Program-made: the position numbers and the translations under genes | In this document: positions 8,487 through 14,790 of the stretch, one piece after another | Layout of the letters: every line of letters begins with the position of its first letter | Numbering within the stretch: position 1 is the stretch's first letter | Notes under the pieces: generated by a model | Database searches by the model: none | What the model was told of the DNA's origin: nothing | Seen by the model: the letters and a program-made list of their open reading frames with translations, nothing else | Source of the DNA: Flavobacteriales bacterium 34_180_T64 | GTDB lineage: Bacteria > Bacteroidota > Bacteroidia > Flavobacteriales > Flavobacteriaceae | Length of the DNA stretch: 64,000 bases | Direction of reading: 5' to 3' | NCBI GenBank assembly: GCA_002162765.1 | Contig: MAAR01000006.1 | Coordinates: 62,001-126,000 of the forward strand

Positions 8487-9566
8487 ATGAAAACTTTTAT
8501 TAAATCAACCGCTGTTCTAATAATCCTATCAACATTAGTATTCACATCTTGTAGAACTGAAGAAACAGAATCTATCCTGCCACCTACCGATGAAACTATA
8601 GAAGCAAATTCATTAGTAGCAGACTTAATGCTTCGTACTGCAACCAACGACGGTTCTAACGATAATATAATTGACAACTCCAATTGTTTTAATATTCAAT
8701 TACCCATTACAGTTATAGTTAATGGTTTAGAATTTATTGTGTATTCGGAAGACGATTTTGAAGCTATTGAAGATGTGTTTGATGAAGACGAAGACGATAT
8801 TGACGATCTAGAAATTGTATTTCCTATAACAATTATTCTTACTGATTTCAGTGAAGTCATACTTAACAATTACACTGAATTTTATGCAATTTCCAATAAT
8901 TGTAATGGTGAAAATGAAAACGATGACGATATAGAGTGCATCGATTTTCAATATCCAATAACGGCTTCAGTTTTTAATTCGGACGATGAAATAATTGAAA
9001 CCATTACTATAAACACTGATAATGACCTTTATGATTTCATAGAATCTATTGATATAAATGATATTATTACTATCAATTTTCCAATTATCGTGATTTTATC
9101 AGATGGTTCACAAATTAGTATTATGAATCTAACAGAACTCGCAACAGTCATTGAAAATGCCGAAGACGATTGTGATGAAGATGATGACTACGACTATAAT
9201 GACGATGACTGCGATGACTGTTCTCCTGGTGAGCTTATTGCATTACTCATTGGATGTGCAGATTGGGAAGTTGATAAATTAGAAAACAATAACACTGATT
9301 TTGACGATTTATATGCTGGATATTTATTTAACTTCTTTAACGATGGTACGCTTTCCGTTTATTGGAATACTACAACAGTTTATGGAACGTGGTCTGCAGA
9401 TGGTTCGGGAAATAATATTATAGTGACCATAAGTATCCCAAGTCTTCAATACTGTAATAATGACTGGCAACTACATGAAATTGATCTTGGATCAAGCGAA
9501 ACCAAAATCGATCTAAGAGTTGGTAATGAAGATCGTCTACGTTATGAAAATGAAAATTGTAACTAA
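8487..9566 (+). CDS. Acidic lipoprotein with duplicated domain
   Basis: Lipoprotein of 359 residues (signal to about 20, lipobox TSC with Cys21). It has two copies of an about 80-residue unit. Copy 1 begins NCFNIQLPITVIVNG and contains FPITIILTDFSEVILNNYTEF. Copy 2 begins ECIDFQYPITASVF and contains FPIIVILSDGSQISIMNLTEL. Runs of Asp and Glu separate the units (FDEDEDDIDDLE; a stretch near residue 230 is almost all Asp, Glu, Tyr and Cys). The C-terminal 105 residues look lipocalin-like (GTLSVYWNTTTVYGTWSADG) and resemble the C-terminus of the next gene. The acidic clusters suggest cation binding, which is inference. It is divergent from the ECF sigma cassette. The family is known to me only as hypothetical flavobacterial proteins. 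Confidence 0.68.
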   Translation: MKTFIKSTAVLIILSTLVFTSCRTEETESILPPTDETIEANSLVADLMLRTATNDGSNDNIIDNSNCFNIQLPITVIVNGLEFIVYSEDDFEAIEDVFDEDEDDIDDLEIVFPITIILTDFSEVILNNYTEFYAISNNCNGENENDDDIECIDFQYPITASVFNSDDEIIETITINTDNDLYDFIESIDINDIITINFPIIVILSDGSQISIMNLTELATVIENAEDDCDEDDDYDYNDDDCDDCSPGELIALLIGCADWEVDKLENNNTDFDDLYAGYLFNFFNDGTLSVYWNTTTVYGTWSADGSGNNIIVTISIPSLQYCNNDWQLHEIDLGSSETKIDLRVGNEDRLRYENENCN

Positions 9567-9602
9567 AATAAATTAATACGAATAAATAAATCTCAAACAA
9601 TT

Positions 9603-10088
9603 ATGAAAAAAGGTCTTTTTTACAGCATGTTATTTATGATGAGTTTCTCATTAATGTCCTCTACCTGTTCATCAGATGATGATGATGGTGGCAGTCCAAA
9701 TAATAACAATCAGCAAATTGCAGAAATAGAAAACACAGCATCAACAGGCACTTGGATTATTACTAGCTATATAGATTCTGGAGATGACGAAACTAATGAT
9801 TTTAACGGATATAATTTCACATTTTCAACGGATGGTACACTTACTGCAAACAACAATGCAAGCACTAAAATCGGCACCTGGTCTGTTACGGATAGCAATA
9901 GTAATGATGATAGTAACTCTAGTGACGATATCGATTTTAATATCAATTTTCCAGTTCCAGATACTGACGATTTTGAAGATTTAAATGATGATTGGGATAT
10001 GGTAACCTATAACGACACTATGATTAGCCTCATTGATATAAGTGGTGGAAATGGAGGTACTGATACGCTTGTATTTGAAAGAAACTAA
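9603..10088 (+). CDS. Small acidic lipocalin-like lipoprotein
   Basis: Predicted lipoprotein of 161 residues: a signal peptide of about 21 residues, then Cys22 followed by SSDDDDGG. An acidic stretch right after the lipidated Cys is the pattern of the Bacteroidota lipoprotein export signal, so surface exposure is likely. The mature part has the lipocalin-like pattern GTWIITSYIDSG, YNFTFSTDGTLTANN and KIGTWSV, shared with the C-terminus of the upstream lipoprotein. It sits 36 bases downstream of that gene and is followed by a hairpin terminator, so the two form a small operon. Function unknown. Confidence 0.68.
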   Translation: MKKGLFYSMLFMMSFSLMSSTCSSDDDDGGSPNNNNQQIAEIENTASTGTWIITSYIDSGDDETNDFNGYNFTFSTDGTLTANNNASTKIGTWSVTDSNSNDDSNSSDDIDFNINFPVPDTDDFEDLNDDWDMVTYNDTMISLIDISGGNGGTDTLVFERN

Positions 10089-10163
10089 AAACGATTGAAA
10101 GAGAAAATTAGTTAGTCTAGAACACCTTTATTGCCCCAAAACAAAATTGAGTAATTGACTGAG

Positions 10164-10195
10164 CTGCTTCAGTTATAGTTCTGAAGCAGTTTCTT
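10164..10195 (+). terminator. Rho-independent terminator after the lipoprotein pair
   Basis: Perfect 9-base stem CTGCTTCAG (10164-10172) with CTGAAGCAG (10181-10189), followed by TTTCTTT. It separates the lipoprotein operon from the next cluster. Confidence 0.75.
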
Positions 10196-10207
10196 TAAAA
10201 ACACAAT

Positions 10208-10585
10208 ATGCGGAAATGGATTGTAATAGTGATAGTCTTGATTATAGGCATACTGCTTTACAATTACATATATCAAGATCATAGAGATATTGCGAAAGAA
10301 GACACTGAATTTGTACGTTCTTCTATATCAATTCTAAATGAATTTTCAATTGATATTGAGACTTCAGAACGAAAATACCTAAATAAAGTTATTGAAGTTC
10401 ATGGTAATATATCATGTTTAAATACAAACTCAATAACGTTAAATGAAAGCGTGTTTTGTCAATTTACATTTACTATTGACAAGCAAATTATAAAAGATAC
10501 CCAAATCAATATTAAAGGTCGATTTATTGGTTATGATGACATTATAGACCAAATCAAATTAGATCAATGCACAATTATTAACTAA
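10208..10585 (+). CDS. Membrane-anchored OB-fold (tRNA_anti-like) protein
   Basis: 125 residues with one N-terminal membrane helix (about 4-22) and an outward-facing domain. The pattern KYLNKVIEVHGNIS, then VFCQFTF, then INIKGRFIGYDDIIDQIKLDQC matches the small OB-fold family called tRNA_anti-like, common in Bacteroidota. Despite the family name, no RNA role is shown. It lies 20 bases before the lamin-tail-like gene and is probably first in that cluster. The fold is moderately certain; the function is unknown. Confidence 0.7.
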   Translation: MRKWIVIVIVLIIGILLYNYIYQDHRDIAKEDTEFVRSSISILNEFSIDIETSERKYLNKVIEVHGNISCLNTNSITLNESVFCQFTFTIDKQIIKDTQINIKGRFIGYDDIIDQIKLDQCTIIN

Positions 10586-10604
10586 TAAAAAAAATGTAAC
10601 TATT

Positions 10605-11366
10605 ATGAAAAAAGATTACACATTAAAATCGCTTATTATCCTTATGCTTTTAGTTTTCCCATTCCTAAAAAGTAATGCACAAATTAGAATCGTGGAAGTA
10701 GACCCTAGTACAAATAGAATTACCATTCGGAATTTCGGAAGTAGCAGTAATCCAGAAAACATTTCTAACTATTGGTTATGTAAGTATCCCACATATGAAC
10801 AATTTGGTGGTATGACAATAATAAGCGGATCATTTAACCTTGCGGTTGGTTCTGAAGTAACATTCACCAGCAGTATTCCATTTGATGTCGTAGATGGTGA
10901 ACTAGGAATTTACAATACAAGTAGTTTTGGTTCGAGTACAGCAATGGAAGATTATATGCAATGGGGAACTGCTGGACATGAAAGAGAAGCTGTTGCTGTT
11001 GCAAAAGGCATATGGACTGCAGGCACAACTATTACTGCGGCACCTCCTTTTGAATATACCGGTAACGGTTCACAAAATGGGATAGCTTTTTGGGACACCT
11101 TACTTGGAATCGAAGATTTTGAGAATAGGTCTAGCTTTGGTATGTATCCAAACCCATCGAATGACATCTTAAATATCAAGCTTAAAAATGGAATAAGAAA
11201 CGTAACACTCGAGGTTTATAATGTTCTTGGAAAGCTAGTGCTTAATCAAACTTTAAAACCGGAGAAAATTTCTAAGATTCAAGTTTCAAGTTTAGATGCC
11301 GGACTTTATTTAGTCAAAATAGCAAATGGTAACAATTCTGAAACTAAACGTTTTGTAAAGCAATAA
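10605..11366 (+). CDS. T9SS-sorted lamin-tail-like secreted protein
   Basis: 253 residues. Signal peptide about 1-25 (ending KSNAQ). A beta-sandwich resembling the lamin-tail fold follows at about 27-165 (IRIVEVDPSTNRITIRNFG; MQWGTAGHEREAVAVAKGIW). The C-terminal type A T9SS sorting domain occupies about 180-253 (YPNPSNDILNIKL, YNVLGKLV, LDAGLYLVKI, final KRFVKQ). It should be exported through the outer membrane by the type IX system. The gene precedes a cytochrome c gene by 11 bases, and this family is seen next to cytochrome/DUF5777/YceI genes in related bacteria. No enzymatic motif is visible. Confidence 0.82.
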   Translation: MKKDYTLKSLIILMLLVFPFLKSNAQIRIVEVDPSTNRITIRNFGSSSNPENISNYWLCKYPTYEQFGGMTIISGSFNLAVGSEVTFTSSIPFDVVDGELGIYNTSSFGSSTAMEDYMQWGTAGHEREAVAVAKGIWTAGTTITAAPPFEYTGNGSQNGIAFWDTLLGIEDFENRSSFGMYPNPSNDILNIKLKNGIRNVTLEVYNVLGKLVLNQTLKPEKISKIQVSSLDAGLYLVKIANGNNSETKRFVKQ

Positions 11367-11377
11367 AATCAAGGAAA

Positions 11378-11788
11378 ATGAAAAGTTCTATAAATAAACT
11401 GATCAAGACAATGTCATTAGTGGTGATTTTGCTAGTTTTTTATTCATTTACTTTCCAATCTAATGAATGGTTGGCTCCAGCCGAAAGCAATAAATTTGAT
11501 AACCCTTTAAAGGATGATGGAAAAGCATTAGCTAAAGGAAAAAAAATCTATTATCAAATATGTGCAACTTGCCATGGCAGGACCGGAATTGGTAATGGTC
11601 CAGGCGGAACTGCCTTCACGATAAAACCCGCAGATCATACGAGTGAAAAAGTGCAATCACAAAGTGATGGTGCACTGTACTGGAAGATAACTAACGGACG
11701 TGGTGATATGCCTTCTTATAATTCATTGTTGTCCAAAACACAACGTTGGCAGGTTATAGAATTTATGCGATCTCTCAAAAAGAACTAA
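11378..11788 (+). CDS. Monohaem cytochrome c
   Basis: 136-residue class I cytochrome c. One N-terminal signal or anchor helix (about 11-26) is followed by the haem-binding motif CATCH (Cys62, Cys65, His66) and a distal Met ligand at Met111 (GDMPSYN). The surrounding sequence (GKKIYYQICATCHG, GNGPGGTAF, YWKITNGRGDMPSY) matches periplasmic electron carriers. Its stop codon overlaps by one base the first possible ATG of the DUF5777 gene, so the two are co-transcribed. The electron donor and acceptor are unknown. Two c-type cytochromes in one cluster suggest a dedicated redox chain. Confidence 0.92.
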   Translation: MKSSINKLIKTMSLVVILLVFYSFTFQSNEWLAPAESNKFDNPLKDDGKALAKGKKIYYQICATCHGRTGIGNGPGGTAFTIKPADHTSEKVQSQSDGALYWKITNGRGDMPSYNSLLSKTQRWQVIEFMRSLKKN

Positions 11789-11820
11789 TGGAAGCTATGA
11801 AAATAATATTTTGTAATTCT

Positions 11821-12717
11821 ATGAAAAAGGTGATTATAGTATTAGTGTTAATTATCACTATTCACCCAATGAACGCACAAGAGAATCTAGAAGAACAAGA
11901 CGAATTAATCACCAATATTTTTAATTATGGCATGTTAATTAATAGCCAGACTACAGAGATTACACCAAAAGGAACATTTGAATTACGTATTCAACATCGT
12001 TTTGGTGAGTTAGACCTTAATGATTTTGGAAACTCTGTTGTTCAAGAATTTTTAGGGTTTGATGGTTCTGCCAATATTAGATTTGGCTTCGTATATGCGC
12101 CAAGTCACAAACTCCAATTAGGGATTGGTAGAACCAAGATAAATAAGATGATCGATTTAGAAGGAAAATACCGAGTAATGAGACAAAAAGAAGTTGGCGC
12201 GCCAATATCGGTAACTTTATATTTTAATACTGCCATTTCTACAATAGACTTTCCTGAAGTAGGTCCAAACGAGTTTTTCGCTGATTTCGAAACGCCCTTT
12301 GAATATAAAAATTCTCATCGTTTTTCATACAACAGCCAGTTATTGCTGTCAAAAAAAATTGGAGAAACATTATCATTCGAACTAAATCCAACTTTTATTT
12401 ATCAAAATCTAGTTCCTCCAGGATACAAAAATTTAACTCTTGCGACTTCGATTGGTTGTAGGTTTAGAACTGGAATCACATCATCCATTCTATTTGAGTA
12501 TGCAGCCAAATTCAATAATAGGAAAGATAATTTTAAAAATCCTATTTCATTGGGTTATGAAATTGCGACTTCGGGTCATGCATTTCAAATTATTATAGCA
12601 ACTACTAATCAAATTATAGAACAATCTGTATACTCGTCAAGAACACTCGATTATACAGATGGTAAATTATTAATTGGTTTTAATATTAGAAGAACGTTTT
12701 GGAATGGAAATAATTAA
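11821..12717 (+). CDS. DUF5777 outer-membrane beta-barrel protein
   Basis: About 298 residues from the chosen start. A clean signal peptide (MKKVIIVLVLIITIHPMNAQ) begins at 11821; in-frame ATGs at 11746, 11788 and 11797 would only add a non-signal extension, and the first lies inside the cytochrome gene. The mature protein alternates strands throughout (FELRIQHRFGELD, LQLGIGRTKINKM, SVTLYFNTAIST) and matches DUF5777, a predicted barrel found beside cytochrome c and YceI genes. Its 3' end overlaps the cytochrome lipoprotein gene by 14 bases. It may be a porin-like partner of the redox cluster; this is inference. Confidence 0.82.
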   Translation: MKKVIIVLVLIITIHPMNAQENLEEQDELITNIFNYGMLINSQTTEITPKGTFELRIQHRFGELDLNDFGNSVVQEFLGFDGSANIRFGFVYAPSHKLQLGIGRTKINKMIDLEGKYRVMRQKEVGAPISVTLYFNTAISTIDFPEVGPNEFFADFETPFEYKNSHRFSYNSQLLLSKKIGETLSFELNPTFIYQNLVPPGYKNLTLATSIGCRFRTGITSSILFEYAAKFNNRKDNFKNPISLGYEIATSGHAFQIIIATTNQIIEQSVYSSRTLDYTDGKLLIGFNIRRTFWNGNN

Positions 12718-13123
12718 AAAAATATCAATAGGATCACTACTAGCACTTTTTTTAATGGTCTGTGGCTGTGCCGCTGAAGAAGGCCCTGTATTTACTGACA
12801 TTGAAATAGAAGAGATTAGCTTTTCAACTGATATTCAACCTATTTTTACTGCTAATTGTATTACTTGCCATAATGAATCACATTACACTGGGCTTAACTT
12901 ACAAGAAGGATTTAGCTATAATTTATTGGTTAATACATCTTCAACAAATTATTCTCCAAATCTAAGAATTGCGCCTTTTGATTTAGAAAACTCAGTACTT
13001 TGGCATAAAATAAATGATGATGGCGTTTTTGGTGGAATAATGCCTCAAATTGGTGGTCCGTTATCAAACTTTGAATTAGAAAAGATTGCTGCTTGGATAG
13101 AATTAGGAGCATTAGATAACTAA
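12704..13123 (+). CDS. c-type cytochrome lipoprotein
   Basis: 139 residues from the ATG at 12704; the frame is open further upstream, but that part lacks a signal. A signal with lipobox ends at Cys22 (LMVCGC). One haem motif CITCH (Cys52, Cys55, His56) lies in the context IQPIFTANCITCHNES, which is typical of planctomycete-type cytochrome C domains. A possible Met ligand sits in GGIMPQIGG, and the ending (FELEKIAAWIELGALDN) is also typical of this type. It is periplasmic and lipid-anchored. It overlaps DUF5777 by 14 bases and precedes the YceI gene by 40 bases. Confidence 0.88.
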   Translation: MEIIKKISIGSLLALFLMVCGCAAEEGPVFTDIEIEEISFSTDIQPIFTANCITCHNESHYTGLNLQEGFSYNLLVNTSSTNYSPNLRIAPFDLENSVLWHKINDDGVFGGIMPQIGGPLSNFELEKIAAWIELGALDN

Positions 13124-13163
13124 TAAAGATAGAATTAAAAGGTGCACTCGATTGAGAATTGAT

Positions 13164-13712
13164 ATGAAAACACTACTATACCTATTCGTACTGATGAGTT
13201 TTACTGTAAACGCCCAAAACAAGCATCTTACTAAAACTGGAGTTATTACTTTTGAAGCATCTGTACCCTCTTTTGAAGAAATAGCAGCTACTAACAATTC
13301 GGTAACAGCAATTTTCGATGCCGATACGGGAAAATTTGCGGTTTTAGCCTTAGTCAAAGGTTTTCGTTTTAAAAATGCATTAATGGAAGCGCATTTTAAT
13401 GAGAATTATGTAGCATCTGATTTATATCCTAAGGCTAAATTTAAAGGCACAATTGAAGGTTTTTCACTTGAAAATTTTGATCATATTAAATCTGATTATG
13501 AAATCAATGGGACTCTTGAATTTCATGGAAAAGTAAAACAGATCGAAAGCTGTCTTATTAGAATAACCAATTTAGATACTAACGGTTTACATATGATTGG
13601 ATCATTAGAAGTCAAAACATCGGACTATAGCATAGAAATTCCTAAAATAGTAAGAAAAAAAGTATCAGATATTATAACTATTAATTTCGAATTCAACCTT
13701 ATCAAAACTTAA
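13164..13712 (+). CDS. YceI family periplasmic protein
   Basis: 182 residues from the ATG at 13164, which opens a good signal peptide (MKTLLYLFVLMSFTVNAQ); an in-frame ATG at 13152 adds only four residues. YceI proteins are lipocalin-like barrels that bind isoprenoid or lipid-like molecules. Supporting features are KTGVITFEAS, AIFDADTGKFAVLALVKGF, KAKFKGTIEGF, YEINGTLEFHGK and the final ITINFEFNL. It is the last gene of the cytochrome cluster and is followed at once by a terminator whose stem begins right after the stop codon. It may carry a quinone-like cofactor for the cytochromes; this is inference. Confidence 0.87.
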   Translation: MKTLLYLFVLMSFTVNAQNKHLTKTGVITFEASVPSFEEIAATNNSVTAIFDADTGKFAVLALVKGFRFKNALMEAHFNENYVASDLYPKAKFKGTIEGFSLENFDHIKSDYEINGTLEFHGKVKQIESCLIRITNLDTNGLHMIGSLEVKTSDYSIEIPKIVRKKVSDIITINFEFNLIKT

Positions 13713-13745
13713 AAAGCCTTTAGTTTTCACTAAAGGCTTTTCTTA
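13713..13745. terminator. Bidirectional terminator
   Basis: Perfect 11-base stem AAAGCCTTTAG (13713-13723) with CTAAAGGCTTT (13730-13740), flanked by A and T runs. It ends the cytochrome cluster and can also serve the convergent T9SS gene. Confidence 0.85.
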
Positions 13746-13760
13746 TATATAATAACTAAA

Positions 13761-14630
13761 TTACTGCTTCAAGAATCGCTTAGTATGTGTTGCAGTATCC
13801 GTAGATACTCTAACTAGATAAACTCCAGAATTCCAATTTGAAACATCAATTGTTGAGCTTAACGTATTTAATTCATTATTATAAACTCGTTTTCCTAATA
13901 CATCAAAAACGGTAATTATTGCATTCTCAGATGCGTTAGGTAAAAAAACATTTAACTTAGAAGTTGCAGGATTTGGGGATATTGAAAATTCTTGTTGGTT
14001 TTCAACTGTATCAACACTCAATGTAGTAGACGCTGTTATATTATCTAATCGTAACGTTGCGTCTATCTCTTCAGGTATCCAAGTAGGTGTTACACTACTT
14101 AAAATTCGCATTGTAGATACACTCGCTAATACAGCTTCTATAGTAGAGCCACCACCTACTTCAACAATTGTAAAATCAGAAGCTTGAATATTAAAAGAAA
14201 TATTAGTCCATCCTGCACCAGCAACAACTGGCATTGCATTAGTAGTACATATTTTGGTTCCTGCAGGTCCTTGAAAAGCAATTCTAAGATTTAAATCAGC
14301 GGTCAAAACACTTACATCCATATTAATAGACAAAATACCAGCAGCAGTATAACTACCAGACCATTGTGAAGCATTAAATATAAGCATTTTTGCTCCAGCA
14401 TTTGGAGGACTAGGTGGAACAACCGACGTATACTCTAACATATTGTCACCAGCACCAGTTGGCCCAGCATCTGCTACATTAACAGGTGGAAAAACTGCAG
14501 ATCCAGGGTTACCAATAATCCAGTTTTGTTCGGTACCATCTTGAAAGTCATCTACCTGATTAGGCACGACTTGGGACATCACGGCAATTGATGCTAATAA
14601 AAAAGAAAAAATAAGTAATTTTGTTTTCAT
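13761..14630 (-). CDS. T9SS-sorted secreted protein, function unknown
   Basis: 289 residues. Signal peptide about 1-19 (ending AVMSQ). A beta-rich middle of about 180 residues resembles a carbohydrate-binding-type jelly roll (VDDFQDGTEQNWIIG at its start, then LNLRIAFQGP and LRLDNITAST). The C-terminal type A sorting domain covers about 215-289 (ISPNPATSKLNVFLP, FDVLGKRVYNN, WNSGVYLVRVST, KRFLKQ). I see no catalytic motif. The gene stands alone between terminators. The sorting domain is certain; a ligand-binding role is a guess. Confidence 0.78.
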   Translation of the reverse strand: MKTKLLIFSFLLASIAVMSQVVPNQVDDFQDGTEQNWIIGNPGSAVFPPVNVADAGPTGAGDNMLEYTSVVPPSPPNAGAKMLIFNASQWSGSYTAAGILSINMDVSVLTADLNLRIAFQGPAGTKICTTNAMPVVAGAGWTNISFNIQASDFTIVEVGGGSTIEAVLASVSTMRILSSVTPTWIPEEIDATLRLDNITASTTLSVDTVENQQEFSISPNPATSKLNVFLPNASENAIITVFDVLGKRVYNNELNTLSSTIDVSNWNSGVYLVRVSTDTATHTKRFLKQ

Positions 14631-14753
14631 GTGTTTATTTTATTGCTTTCTATTGGCGGCATGCTGTTCCTATTGACCCTTCCTTTGAAAGATAAAAATT
14701 CTAACATACGCGTTTCATAACATAGGTTTATAACTAGCTAAAATAATAATTTT

Positions 14754-14771
14754 CGTGATACCATAATCACG
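14754..14771 (-). terminator. Possible weak terminator after carB
   Basis: A 6-base stem CGTGAT/ATCACG with a 6-base loop lies just after the carB stop on the minus strand. It is followed by an AT-rich but imperfect T tract. Support is weak. Confidence 0.4.
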
Positions 14772-14790
14772 GTTTATCGAAAAAAGTCTA

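Noticed and set aside
8447-8683. Minus-strand open frame over the start of the acidic lipoprotein gene
   Set aside because: It overlaps a lipoprotein signal sequence that is clearly coding on the plus strand, and it has no recognisable domain.
11746-11820. Longer DUF5777 start inside the cytochrome c gene
   Set aside because: It would put 25 residues before a perfect signal peptide and overlap the cytochrome coding end.
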